Shown here in pieces: positions 33,508-45,779 of a DNA stretch of 64,000 nt; positions within the stretch are counted from its first letter, which is position 1, and every line of letters starts with the position of its first letter. The notes under the pieces were generated by a model. The model was not told the origin of the DNA and did not search any database. It saw only the letters and a list, made by a program, of their open reading frames with translations. Where the stretch lies: positions 10,585,969-10,649,968 of the forward strand of contig NC_090288.1 of the NCBI RefSeq assembly GCF_037392515.1. Direction: 5' to 3'. This stretch comes from Haliotis asinina (lineage: Eukaryota > Mollusca > Gastropoda > Lepetellida > Haliotidae). Made by a program: the position numbers and the translations under genes.

Positions 33508-35083
33508 ATGAGCTTTTTCTATAGCAATTTACTTTTGAAAAGTATATGCAGTACGTGGCGAACTCGTCATCAGCTGACACCACCCCCGTACTATCAAAAA
33601 CACTTATTATTGGTGTTAATTATATCGAAGAAAAGCGGCAACTCTGGCGCACTCGTTTGCGTGTTGATTTGGTTAAAATGTCGGCCTGGTAGGACTTCTC
33701 CAGTGTATTCACGTAACAATTGTTGCATCACCCACAGCAAGTTGAAGGGGAAACTAAAGCACTGGAAGAAAGTGATAGACATGCCCCAGTTTGAAAGTGA
33801 TTTTCCTCAAGGATTTCTCTGTTTTGCATCACACTTTGAATTTGTCCAAGCGTCTAGCTTTTGTGGAGACAATAGCCCCGATGTCATTGACTCGTATGAG
33901 ATCAATGGTTTCAATCTGTCAATATGTTTTGATGAAGCTGATTTGTTGCAATGCAAAACCTTTTGTCTTGACCAATTCTTTACGGATCTTGTCTACACTG
34001 TTACATCATCAGTCTGTTAAAAGGTGAGTAGTAATTGGACACACTGTACAGTTCAGCTTACCGTGTTTAAAAATACCTCAGATCCAATTAAACTATTAAG
34101 GTTTTGAAGAAATCATTTTACCACAGTTTATTTCAAACCCGAATATAAACTGGTTCGTTGGAGTGGATTTTAAGTGTTTTATGTCAACACTTTAGTGAAT
34201 GTTCCTGTGTTAGGCATTGGCAAAAATCGGCAGTGTCAAAGCGTTGGACTGTTAAAGTTATCTTTGTCAGGATGGAACACTGTGTTTCCGGAGCAGGTTT
34301 CTTTGAGTTTTGCACCAATAAATGGAACCTATAGCCATTGTCTTGATGTTCGGGTGGTCACATAGAATAATAATGATGTACAGTTATGTCAAAGTCAATA
34401 CTTTCGTGTAGTTCAGGTTGTGGTAGCTGTAGCTATTGAACACATTGGCTCTGCTCACTTCAGTCACTTGACAGATGTAAATTCAATCAATGACATGCTG
34501 AAATCAGATTTCATATATGTTCTTACATATATTTATGAGAGAACAGAAGCTCAAAACTGATGTTGATTATACCGAAGGCGCCCTATTATAATGCTGGAAG
34601 AATAGATGTGAGTCAAGCAAAGTCTCATTTACAAAAAGCCTTGAGTTGTCCAGTGTGTTGCACAGGACAGCAACCACAACTGACTCATTTAATTGGACGA
34701 AAGTTGTTCAAGACCAATGTTTTGAAACCACACTCAGTAGACTGCTTTTATGAGAAATGGTAGACCTAAGAATCCGTAATAAAGATTTTGTATACATACA
34801 TGCAACCATACATACTAAATTGTGGAATGATTTATCCTTACAGATTACTTTGATCATGTCAGGACCTATTATGGGTACTTGGTTCGTCTTTAAATTGGAT
34901 GATAAACACTATTTGGAAGAGTTTAACCTTGGAAGTGTCTATGAAGTCGTCAGATATTCCAATGGTTACCTATTCAAGTTCACGTGCTCATCTGCCTACA
35001 ATTTGTCCATGCTGATGTTGGCTTTCGAGAGGTTTGTGTCCATTATCAAGTTTGGGTTTATAATAGGCCCTGGGGGTACATGA
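33508..35083 (+). other. Unassigned stretch with several open frames
   Basis: Open frames at 33508-34020 (170 codons), 34560-34763 and 34757-35083 lie in succession on the + strand. The first has a plausible coding look in its second half (acidic, Cys-containing, closing TSSVC) and ends just before GTGAGT, a possible donor. I recognise no domain. It may be a decayed host gene or a transposon. Confidence 0.25.
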
Positions 35084-35510
35084 TTTAAGAATATTTAGTT
35101 TGGTTGCACAGTTTGTAGCCTCAGAGATAAGCAGACTGAAACAAGCATCATTTTTTAGTATTAAACATCGTGTCATTCTATTGTTCACTGATTGAACTTT
35201 CTTAGTCAGGCTTAATTCCATTCTATGTATCAACTATCAATCATGATGGTTGTCTTGTTTTACTCATATACACCCCGGGGCGTCAGTGTACCACGCCATT
35301 TTCAAATATATGATCAACACCTTGCACATCTGTTATACAAGCTGTTATGCATTTCCTAACAATATCTTTTCTGTCTTAAGTCCTTTTAACGATTAGCAAA
35401 TAATGCTCATTGTGGTGTGATAGGTGAAAGGCTATTGTTCCAAAATCCGCTCATGTGTAATCTGAGACATTCTCACGATTATGAGGAGAGCAGATGACAT
35501 GAACATTTAA

Positions 35511-36747
35511 AGGTCACATGCAACCAAAAACTCAAACATAATTAAAACATATTTATCACTTATTCATGACATATAATATACATTGCTGCTTTTAAAAAAA
35601 CAAATAAACAAAATTATAAGCGTACAATCGCGATTCAAAAGTGCAATATTTTGTACTTGGGCTTACTTCCCCCGAAACGAAGCCCTCGGGAGACCGAACC
35701 CAGTCATAGCGGGTGGATATGCACTCAAGTGTAACGACGGCTTCAGATCGGCTGTTTCATTTGCTGATATGCCGAGGGTTCATTGTGTGTACAGAAAGAT
35801 GATCTGTTTGATGGGCATTTTAGAAGTATGGCGAGTCACAAGAAAGTAAGATTCTTTATGGATAACAACTTCTTTTTTGTGTACTTGATGTGTCGTTTCA
35901 GTATGGATTCATATACTGTTGTCAAACAAAAAATCATACACACTAAAAGAAGTCGTTATCCATGAAGAATGTATATAGAGATGTTGGGTTTGGAAAATAC
36001 ATGTTCTCTGAATTTTCGTTCGATCCAATCAAAAATTATCTCACCAGAGATGGTGAACTGGAAACTGCCGTTCGTCCAAGTACAAAGCAGGACTTGAAGC
36101 TGGCAAGAGTTTGCACCAGTTTCCGTCAGATCCAGTCATCCGAAAAAAATGAATGTAGTTTGTTTGCAACCCACAGTCATGTGTATCACACGTGACTAGT
36201 TACATAATGTGGCAGACACGGGACTCGGGTGCACGAGTCATAAATCATCTTATTTTCTTTATGTCGTATAGTCTGATAGGTGTTAAGTTCAAATTGCACG
36301 TGGTCAATGATTGAAGCTGTGTATTGCATGTTGTCTTTAGCAGAAAGGCAGGCAGACATATAGGTGTGAATAAACCAGACAATGAGCTTTCTCTGTGACA
36401 GAGACTGCTTACCACAATCAACAAGGTATTTTACGTAACGAGTAGATTATGTACTTGTTTGTGTACACAACCAAGATTAGACTACTGCTCACGACCTCAG
36501 ACGCTGGGCATGCATACTGTTTCAAGCTCCGCGAAAAGATTCACTGCGCATGCGTTATGGACGCAGCGCAGCACAGCTATTGAAACCATCGTTTGAACTC
36601 TGATTTTATGAGAACTCGCGGGCTTTTTTTTCGTCGCGTTTTTTCAACTTTATAGGTTGAATTGGCATTTTTTATGATTTGTTTCAGTAAGTGCATACCG
36701 AAAGGTATCAGAATCTGCAAAGTTGTGTTTTACGTTGCATGTGACCT
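35511..36747. mobile_element. TTAA-flanked inverted-repeat element, 1.24 kb
   Basis: AGGTCACATGCAAC at 35511 is matched in reverse complement by GTTGCATGTGACCT ending at 36747. Both ends are flanked by TTAA (35507-35510 and 36748-36751). TTAA duplication is the hallmark of piggyBac-type transposition, so a non-autonomous piggyBac-like element is the best guess. Inside, TTCTTTATGGATAACAACTT (35853) and its near reverse complement ending at 35970 form a subterminal hairpin. Open frames at 35583-35849 and 35962-36195 resemble no transposase I know. Confidence 0.65.
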
Positions 36748-36808
36748 TTAAGATCGTACCTTTTATTGTAAGCATTACAAGCATTCATACACTGAGGGAG
36801 AACAAGGG

Positions 36809-36917
36809 ATCACATGAAAGCACAAGTGTTCCTTCACTTTCCCCCAGGTTTCTTTGTCTCCCACAAAGAAAGAAACCTTAAAAGAAATAATCTGGTACAC
36901 TTGTGCTTTCATGTGAT
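36809..36917. repeat. Hairpin with perfect 20-bp arms
   Basis: ATCACATGAAAGCACAAGTG at 36809-36828 is exactly the reverse complement of 36898-36917. A second, inner stem (AGGTTTCTTTGT against ACAAAGAAAGAAACCT) lies in the loop. Confidence 0.9.
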
Positions 36918-37372
36918 GCCTTCTTGTTTCCCCCTCAGTATGTATAAATGAAATTGTAATGGAAAAAACAAAAAGCAGCATTTTCAACCCAACTGTTTTT
37001 CTGCATACCACAGTGTGGAACAGGGAATGATATATAAAATATAGTATAAATAGGGTAAATACCCTTGCATATGATATTAGTGAGTTCAAAGGTGAAACAT
37101 TGCTGTAATTCTTTATAGCTATATTTCCCCAGCGGATACCATCAATCTCTTTGGCGAATCACATAGAGAAGTCTTGTCGCATAAGGAAAACTGCATTGTC
37201 CCACGGACGTTGAAAGTGTATGAAATAGATTCATGTGATATATATGTAATATAAAAATAGCAGGAATTACATATGAAACGTCATTAAACAACAGGAATTT
37301 TACATTATTTTGTGCAAAATCATTAAACAGTACATTTCCAAATCAGTTAAGTTCATGGTCATTGGTTTTCAG

Positions 37373-40300
37373 CATGGGTGAAATTATTGATGAACTGAAC
37401 CTGTCATCACTGAAACAGAACTTTCAGGACAAGGTATGGAAAAGTCAGTGTTATTTTAGTCCATGTATCTCTATGGTTTATGACGTCAATAGTTTATGAT
37501 CAATTGGTCCTCATTCATTCATCATATAAAGAAAGCAACTTCTTATTATTCTTACTGCTACATTTGCAGAGCTAACAATTGTACACATGGAAAAAAAGTT
37601 AGGATCGCGCTCAGTTTCGAAATACATACATGTAAATGAATATTTGATGTTGTTTACATGTTTGTTGCATATGTCCTTCTACTGATATTGATTTGTTTCA
37701 TAACGATATTGTCGCTTCTATTTTAAGGTGAGTTGGAGAGGTCAAAGCTCTGCTGCATCAGGATCCATAACCAGACGACTGCATATCGGCTGGAAACATA
37801 AATCTCGAAGTACATACACCCTGATTAGTGCAGGCAAGGAGGCGGGTCTCAGACCTTTGATGCCGAAAAACATCTGACTTCAACAGACCTTGAAAATAAG
37901 GTCATAAACATCTACGTTGCCACCGACAGGAAAAAGTCACCTTAATCCCTTATACGCTGGGATTGTCACCTTGTTGATTGTACAGGCCCTCTAACCGTCC
38001 TACCTGGTTATAATGTAACCCTGCACATAACACCATAATTTCTCCTAGACAAACGGTGGCATTATATGTAGGTTAAACTCTATGTCATCCTATACAACGT
38101 AATAATCCTATTTGGTAATTACTGAAGGTCTCAACATATTATCTATGCATACCTGCGCATTCTGTAAAATTACAAATAGTTCAGTCACGCATTGAGCATC
38201 GAATATCTTTAAATTTAATTTCATACAACGTAATATTGGTTTACGCATATGCAACATCGTCCCTAATTATTATTATAAACTAACAAGGAGGCCTGCCCCG
38301 GAGACGAGGAGCCAGATGCGGTTCGGAGAGACAGTACCTCAGCGGTACGTCTGAACATGATAGATTCTGTAGCTCAAAAGGGGACACTAGCTACAACCCG
38401 AATGCATAAATCTGGTCCGTGTTGGTTTTATATTTGGCACTGGATAATGAACGCGTAATGCTGTCTAACATGAATACGTTTACATGTTACTTATTAGAAG
38501 AGAATGTAAAATACAGAAATAAAGGCTTATCACGATCTGTAACATGACCCTGAAAGTAATAGAGGTGATTATTTAACATCACTTGTATTACGGCGGTGGT
38601 CGTTGTGGAAGATCAGTCTGAGATTGTGGAAAGACTGTGCACATGGCTTGTATTCAGGGCCAATGAGGGATTTAAACCTACTTTTACCTTATTCTGTGCT
38701 GGAAACTATAGCGCCTTAGGCGCGTTCCATAAGGCAAATAACGGATAATTCTTTGTGAACAAGAATTCGAAAGGCTTTCACGTATGATTAGATTGTAGTT
38801 TTCTGTTTTCTGCAGACAGTCTTTTAAGCATTTTGGCAACGTATTTAATTCATTTAATTTATTTGTTTTGGTTTTTCTTGACATTGTGCCAATAATAATA
38901 AAATTGGTAAATAAATGCAGGAAATACTACCTTGCCATTACTCTAGGTTTAATTTGTGAATTAATGTTATTCAATATTTATATATGCAACATAATTTATT
39001 AATTAAACATCACATCGTTGTGCTTACAAACACAAGTGTTACATACTGTGTGGAAAGCAACCGGGTATTCTTAAGTTAACTGTATGTCATTTTACACTGC
39101 ATATCTAGCTTCGTAAGCAGACAGCTTGGACTTACTCAAGACGAGACTGCCACCACTGATGAAGATCTAGAGCAGCCAACTGAAAGAGAAGTGTAATAGC
39201 ATTACACCTCTATTTTCTTAAATTCAAACGGGTGTGTTCCCTAAGTGAGTACTTATGAATACCGTGCCGTGTTTGATAGGCTCTAAGTACTGTTTGTGGA
39301 GTTTTGGCAAAGCATGCTGCTTGTAATGTGATATCTCAGGCTTGTAACTGCCATGGCAACATTCGATGGATGCCTTTTACAGGCGTCTTAACCTGTATGC
39401 CGTGTGCCAGGTGGGGTAAATCATATATGCTATCCTTTAACATCTTTTGACATAATTCAGCCAGGCATCTAACCTTTCCCTCACCAGACAGATGCTGCAT
39501 CCAGTAGCCCACGCCATATATCTATCTGAAACAATGCTACTTCTTCGATGCTTTTCTATGTACTCAAATGAAATGCTTCCAGATCTGATGAAAGTATCCA
39601 CAACATACTTCTGGGACTCAACGGTTGTACGAATGTGGGTCGTTATAACCTGGTAAACGTCACCCGAGATAACGTCCCCACCAGGAGCCTTCAGGGCAAC
39701 AGAGCTTCATTCAATGCAACCAATCAGCTCTCTGTAAAGTCATCTGGCGAATTCGCTATTGATGAGGCAGAGCCAAGCAGGGAGTTTCTTCGTCTCCTTC
39801 TCAAGGAGGTTTCCTCATTGCCAATATTCATTGGTCCTGATGAATGCAAACTCCTTGATATAAACCACCCAGGTAATATATACATGTTGTAGTACATCCA
39901 AGAAGTTTCAAATATACAAATAATAACATATAAAACATTATTTCCATTCCATCTTTCGTATCTATGATTATCATCAGAACTGCATTTATATATAATACCT
40001 AAAGACATCATCCACCTTCATGGTAAGCTAGGAAAAACAACAGAGTTACTACTAGCTAACTTTTGAGTCACTACAAAATACAAACCTACTTTTGCCAGTT
40101 ATTTTCAGTTATCTTTTCAGATGGCGTATCAGGTACTGGGTCCATGCTTGGTATATATGCTTGTTCACAATACAGTGGTGGAGGAATAGATATGTGTGCA
40201 CCTAACAAAACGAACACCTCCTTGATAGATCTTTAATCTTAGCTGAATGCTGTGAAGCATGTATAGACTCCCTCGAATACCTTTCTCCATCTCATATTGG

Positions 40301-41980
40301 CTTATATTTCTGTTTTAGGTGAACATAAATTGTAAGAATCTTTAGATTTTTCAGTATCCATATCCATAACTCTTTAACTAATCTGGGAAGCAGCACCACA
40401 ACTAACTACCTTCTCATGCCGACAACCAGAAATTTCACTTCCTTTCTGGAAGAATTTTGGTAAACAAAGAATGTATTTTTAACGTATAATCTTGAAAGCG
40501 GAATTGGATTTTCAAAATGCCTGTCTCAACAGCCAGCCTTGTATTACCATTTTAAACGGACCGAAACTTTGGCATGCATATTTCTTTCATAGATAGCCTA
40601 TCAATGTCTGAACATCGATTTTGAGAGCATCCCGTGTATAATGTCTGCTTTCGTCAAATGTTTATACAAGTATTGTGCTGGTTAATTGCAGAAGAATTGC
40701 AATGTCAGTTCATAGTAGCTGTATGCATGTGTGTGCAGCGTATTCTGTGTCTGTATCTCTGTTAATAGACATTAATTATCTGTAACACATAAATGCGTAC
40801 TGCCATATCTTTTCATAAACGTTGCACAGGTATTTGGATATTAGATTATGCAATTTGTCAATGGTTAGAACAAAACTAAATTAAATATCAACATGTCTTA
40901 TTTTAATATATTGTCTACAATTTACACTGTATATAACAATTCGAATGAGTAATGGATATATTATACTACTATCAGACTATTTTCACTCGTTGTGTGTATA
41001 CCTCTGTGAATGATTGTGCTTGCAAAAGAGGGAGTGAGAAAAAATTACGTGTTTTTATCTCAACATGCATTATTTCATATTACAACCTTACAAAGCAAAA
41101 CGTATGAGACGGTTGGAATGATGTCGGCCTATTCCCTTGTACATGGCGGATCAGCACCATCATTTCTGAGCCCACTCCTTTATGACGTCATCGTCAGAGT
41201 TATGGACTCTGTCACCCCTACAATTGACCATGTCCTCAATCCCGAGTATAAGGAACAAATAACTATTATAAGGTAACGTTCTCCGTCATGTGCTTGCAAA
41301 ATGGCCATTCAATCCAAACATTATATAACCATGAATGGGTCTGGTGACAGAAAACAATATTTAGGGTTTGTTTCTGACATTATTTTTGTAGAACGGCAGT
41401 CATATAGGCATTTTAAAATCTTTTCAGCTGTCCCAGGCACAGGACACATCAACAGTGCCAGAGGCTGAGGAGTTGATCCCCCTGGCTTGGTGTTGCGCCA
41501 TGATGCACAGGGCAGATAGGAAGGAAGAGAAGATAACCGCTCTCATTCACTTCCTGGTTCTGGGACGTGTGTCACATTGCATTGACCAGTGAGTGTAATA
41601 TACTTCAAATACAAATGTATTGTAATGGTGGTATGTATTCATTCTCTGTGGGGTAACAAACCGATTATGTGTTATACATGTAAGAAACATTTGGATGTGT
41701 CTATTAACAGCTTGCCCTCTCTTTCCACTCAATATAGATTTTGTCATGACTCGAAACCCTGGGTGTGCTCAAGGCTATGAGGCAAAACAAGCACAGCATG
41801 AAGGAGCTGTTTGTTTATGAGGAACACAGCGTAGACGCCTCTATATTCGAACTCATCTACACACCAGTATTTAGCGAAGAGGGGAGTAACAGACACAGTC
41901 AGGAGAAAGTGGTACACTCCAACTGAAGAGACGTCCTGCTGGATATTTGCAAGTGTTTCTAGGAAACATAATGGGTGGTC
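37373..41980 (+). pseudogene. HECT-domain E3 ubiquitin ligase (G2E3-like) pseudogene
   Basis: Exon-like blocks lie in order. At 37373-37433: MGEIIDELNLSSLKQNF, possibly the end of a SAM-like region. At 37728-37945: RRLHIGWKHKSRSTYTLIS, then a frameshift into GGGSQTFDAEKHLTSTDL. At 39120-39197: an acidic linker. At about 39578-39872: HECT N-lobe with EAEPSREFLRLLLKEV and IFIGPDECKLL. At 41096-41272: YETVGMMSAYSLVHGGSAPS. At 41428-41588: DRKEEKITALIHFLVLGRVS. At 41738-41960: LETLGVLKAMRQ and EEGSNRH. Most blocks have AG/GT borders. Breaks: the frameshift in block 2, a frame change at the start of the last block, and a TGA where a Trp is expected before RDVLLDI. The blocks at 41096 and 41428 do not join in phase, and no catalytic Cys segment was found. 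The working family moves ubiquitin from E2 to substrates via that Cys. Confidence 0.65.
38000..39100. other. Intron-like stretch inside the HECT pseudogene
   Basis: A short coding-like piece near 38287-38345 (EACPGDEEPDAVRRDST) may be another linker exon. The rest is AT-rich and featureless. Confidence 0.3.
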
Positions 41981-41984
41981 TTGT

Positions 41985-42985
41985 TATTATGTATACTTCA
42001 TGCAAGGACGTGAATATACGTCTTTGCTATGTGTTATATGGGACGTTGAATGATATACTTGCGATTCTTTCTTTTTTATGTCATAACTGCATGTGGAAAC
42101 TATCATGCTTTCGGATCTGCAAAATTACTTCATACACAACATGGACAAAACTGTAGGTGACTTCAGTGAACCCTACCAAATTCAGATGGAAGAAAGAAGA
42201 GAAGATCTGGCTTTCCGCTGACATCTGCCTCTGTTCGCCTAATCCTGTGCTGGTTCCATTCAGTGGCGATCTTGTCGAGTTCAGTTGGTATAAACCGGGT
42301 GAAACTGAATCTCAAAGACTCCCTGTTCAACAAGATGTTGCACTTTTGATAGCAAATGTTGACTGAAGAACTGACTTTTTAAGAGTATAAATGTAAAAAT
42401 CCGCTTGTAAAGTGTAATTTAGCTAAATAGGTATGTATAACGGGTTTTATGTTCATGTCTTCATAAATGCAAAGCGTGTTTTGAAATTCATTCCTATGAT
42501 AGCAATGACAGGCAGCTTTTATAATCGACAAGAAAGACACGTTAGAGAACGATACGAAATCAGTGACACCAGTGAAAAAAAATGAGTGCTACCTTCCTTA
42601 GGGTTATGTAAACAAAGACAAATGAATATGAACCATGAGCACTTGTATTTGCATATTTACAAAATTATATATTTCAATGTTGAATACAGGAAATGTAATG
42701 AAATAAATAGTTGTCTACTTGCATGTGCAGGTTGCTCTCAATTGATACTATGCCCTGAGCTTCCATGTCCTTAAACACGTTGATCCAGTAATCCGTACCA
42801 TTTTGTCGTAGAGTCAACCACTATCTCTCTATTCTCTGCTGAAAACAATGCCTCTTGCAAATCCAGATGCGTATGAATTTGTTTAGTGCTGAATGCTACC
42901 ACAGATACCGACATGTGTAACAAACCCATACCGCAGGCATACAGACAGACAGATTTCATTCAGTATAATGCCTAACAGAAAGTTT
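41985..42985. other. Downstream flank of HECT pseudogene
   Basis: An open stretch at 42157-42366 might hold the decayed last HECT exon (it contains SQRLPVQQDVALLI), but I cannot align it convincingly. Nothing else recognised. Confidence 0.3.
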
Positions 42986-43074
42986 AGGGCTACAAGTGAG
43001 TGAGTGAGTGAGTTAATATTTAACGTCACATCGGCAATATCAAAGCCATATCGTGACGAGAACTTTTAAAACTG

Positions 43075-43076
<2 letters not shown>

Positions 43077-43150
<74 letters not shown>
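43077..43150. repeat. (TA)n microsatellite
   Basis: About 36 AT units, inside the 3' UTR of LINE copy B. Confidence 0.97.
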
Positions 43151-43593
43151 ATTATTAAACCTGTCAACGAAGGACAGTAAAACAACTAGAATATCACAGA
43201 TGAGAATATAAAACTAGTAACTGTACCTAAAACAATTTATCTATAGAGGACAATACAAGATAAAAATGGGCTATAGATTGCTAACAACTGAAAGTAGATC
43301 ACCATACTAGGGACCATGGGTACTTACAGTACCTTTGCTACCTGCATGGGCCCTAGCTGGATTTACATCTTCCCCTCAGCCATCAGCAATTTGGGAAATC
43401 TAGCCATGCAAATAAAAAGACACTAATGCTACGATTAAAAACGTGAAAGTTTGAATTTACTTTGAATGTTTGTGGTCTTACGTACCCTCTCAGGGGGACA
43501 GTAGTTTTACAGTACTTCAACCCCTTTTGAGGATACAGCCACTAACACGCACAGTTCTGAATTTAAACTTCCAATAATAAAATATTTATCTAT

Positions 43594-44055
43594 TTACAAT
43601 TCAGTCAATAAATCTAATTCTTTTAAAAAAGCAATGATTAAATGAGAGCATGTGTTATTAAAAAGATCCTTCAGAGTTCGTGAATTAAAATACTGATCCC
43701 TTGTGATGGAATACTCAACACAGTCAAGCAGGATATGCTTGACTGTGATTCTTCCATCACAAGGGATACAAAACGGAGGATCCTCACCTTTAAGCAAATA
43801 TTTATGTGTATATCTTGTGTGGCCAATACGACATCGTCGCATGATGACCTCCTCAAATCTGGACTGACAACCCAAGTAGGTGTAGCCAATATACGGTTTT
43901 ATTTCATGTAATTTATTGATGCCTACCTGGGTGTCCAACTTCTTCTGCATCAGACCACGGATATAAGATCTAATGTTAGCTTTATAATCAGTGTATGGAA
44001 TAAGAAGTGGGGTTACAGATTTGTTTAGTGCTGCCTTAGCAGCAAGATCGGCCAT
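43594..44055 (-). pseudogene. LINE copy B: end of RNase H and Cys/His tail
   Basis: Open for 153 codons. It starts MADLAAKAALNKSVTPLLIP, just after the WLPSHVGISGN-type box that lies upstream across a frameshift near 44060-44090. It ends in a Cys/His arrangement MRRCRIGHTRYTH...PPFCIPCDGR...HILLDC, seen at the C-terminus of I-group LINEs. The stop at 43594 is probably the natural end of ORF2. Confidence 0.8.
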
Positions 44056-44072
44056 TGCGTTACCGGAAATGC

Positions 44073-44687
44073 CTACGTGGCTTGGTAACCAAAAAAGACG
44101 ATGTCGTATTGGCCAGTAGCAAGATTATTACACAGTTCAATAATTTCTGTTAAAAGTGGATGTTTACAAGAAATAGTTTTAATAGCCTGAAGGCAAGAAA
44201 GAGAGACTGAATATATTACATATTGTTTAGGGTGTCTTTCAATATATTTAAGAGCTGTTAATATGGCGTGTGCTTCAGCTGTGAAAATGGAGCAGTGATC
44301 CGGTAATCGGGAAGAGATTGTTTTGGACCCAATGACCGTGGCACAAGCCACTGCACCATTATCCTTGGATCCATCTGTGAATAAGGATTTATATGTATTG
44401 TATTTACTTTTTAATTGATTAAAGTCTTCTTTATATTGTAATTCGTTAGTCTCTGAATTTTTAAATGTTGTCAGTGTAAGGTCAACTTGTGGCCTCACCA
44501 ATTGCCAAGGAGGAGAAGAAAGTAAACAGGACGGAGCTATATTTTCTAGCTGAATGCCAGCAGCAGAAAGGAAAGGTTTCATTCTTATGCCAAGAGGCGG
44601 AACAAGAGAAGACTTTTGGTTATACAAATCCTCATACAAAGGATTAAAGACACAGTTATATGCAGGGTTTGATTTGTTGGAACACAA
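44073..44687 (-). pseudogene. LINE copy B: RNase H domain
   Basis: Open for 204 codons. RNase H motifs in order: FTDGSKDNGAVACATVI (first Asp), FTAEAHAILTALKYI (Glu), then IYSVSLSCLQAIK, where the expected second catalytic Asp (YSDS in copy C at 58529) is Val. The frame breaks at the next motif, the QYDIVFFGYQA segment. Missing one acidic residue and broken at the His motif, it should be inactive. Confidence 0.82.
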
Positions 44688-44713
44688 TTTTGTTACATAC
44701 TGTAATGTTAGTT

Positions 44714-45116
44714 TTATACGGCGTTAAGAGATGGCTCATCAGCCTCGACATATAGGCTGTCGACAGGTGATGTTCGAAAAGAGCCAAGGCAAAGTTTGAG
44801 GCCTTGATGGTGAACAGAATCTAAAAGTTTTAGGTTACTTTTACAGGCTCCACCATATATAATGGAGCCATAATCAAGTTTGGATCGGATCAATGATCGA
44901 TAAAGGTGTAGCTTGATCCCCTCCCCACTTAGAATGCGAAACAACTTTCAACAAGTCAAGTGCCTTCAGGCATTTAGTTTTGAGGGATTTGATATGTGGT
45001 AAAAACGTTAAATGTGAGTCAAAAATTAAACCCAAGAACTTGGCCTCCTTTACAACTTTGATGGGAGTTTCATTGAGAAACAGTTCAGGGTCTCTAAGCG
45101 GTTTATATTTTCTTTG
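44714..45116 (-). pseudogene. LINE copy B: reverse transcriptase thumb
   Basis: Contains LYRSLIRSKLDYGSIIYGGA and SVHHQGLKLCLGSFRTSPVD, near-identical to copies A and C. The first part (45115-44945) is in another frame. The catalytic palm motifs are absent because of 5' truncation. Confidence 0.8.
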
Positions 45117-45119
45117 GGG

Positions 45120-45530
45120 CTATAAACATCCATAAGAAAGAAGTACTAATAGTAGAAACTATAGTGTAATTCCGACTATATCATGAGCTATCATTAATAG
45201 TAATGGTACTCGGCGTATTGTTACTAACATTTCATACTTAGGAAAAGGTAGGAGGTAATATGTTTATGGTTCAGTAACTACCTGATTTCTGTGAGAATTG
45301 CAATACAACACACTGTTTTCTCCTGCCGTATCATCCACGTGTGACCACCTCATTGCTTTTTGTATATCTTCAGTAAATATGTTTTCCTTATGCAGCGTTA
45401 ATCCTTATGCAGCGTGGATCCCCTGACAGGAAAAGAAATCCTGTTCAGTATACCGATAATGCAATGTATGACATCACCATGCATCATATTTATCGAAGTT
45501 ACCATTGTGAAACATTTCCTGCGGTGAAAC
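45120..45530. other. Intergenic DNA, nothing recognised
   Basis: No open frame or repeat identified. Confidence 0.4.
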
Positions 45531-45535
45531 ATGTA

Positions 45536-45610
45536 ATTTTTGGATTCACTTTCTCAGTTCGGATTCTAGCACTTTTTTAGATTGAGTCCTATCTGATATT
45601 AGAACCTGAA
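45536..45610 (-). mobile_element. SINE family 3 fragment
   Basis: The + strand phrase GGATTCACTTTCTCAGTTCG then TCTAGCACTTTTTTAGATTGAGTCC matches 57178-57235, where a B box is preserved. Here the B-box region is damaged. Confidence 0.55.
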
Positions 45611-45779
45611 CGGTGATCTTATACAAAATACGATTGCAGTCAATAGCCAGAGCGACATTAAAATACAACATAATTAGGATGCCACATTGTTTTAGGTGTT
45701 ATGTTCTGAAGGTATCAGAAACATTGAAAACAAAAGTCACGCATTCCACCAGAACGAACGATACTATACACACTCCTCC

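Larger units (their letters stand above)
42996..45116 (-). mobile_element. 5'-truncated RNase H LINE, copy B, with 3' tail
   Basis: The element reads from 45116 down to 42996: RT thumb, RNase H, Cys/His end, a 3' UTR of about 600 bases and a terminal (CACT)n. It is flanked by GGGCTACAA (42987-42995) and GGGCTATAA (45117-45125), a 9-base near-duplication that marks the insertion ends. It is truncated inside RT, as is common for LINEs. A (TA)n run lies in the 3' UTR. Confidence 0.85.

Noticed and set aside
40120-40240. Further HECT exon after TTTTCAG at about 40120
   Set aside because: An acceptor-like site and short frame exist, but the peptide does not fit the HECT fold and the phase does not help the neighbours.
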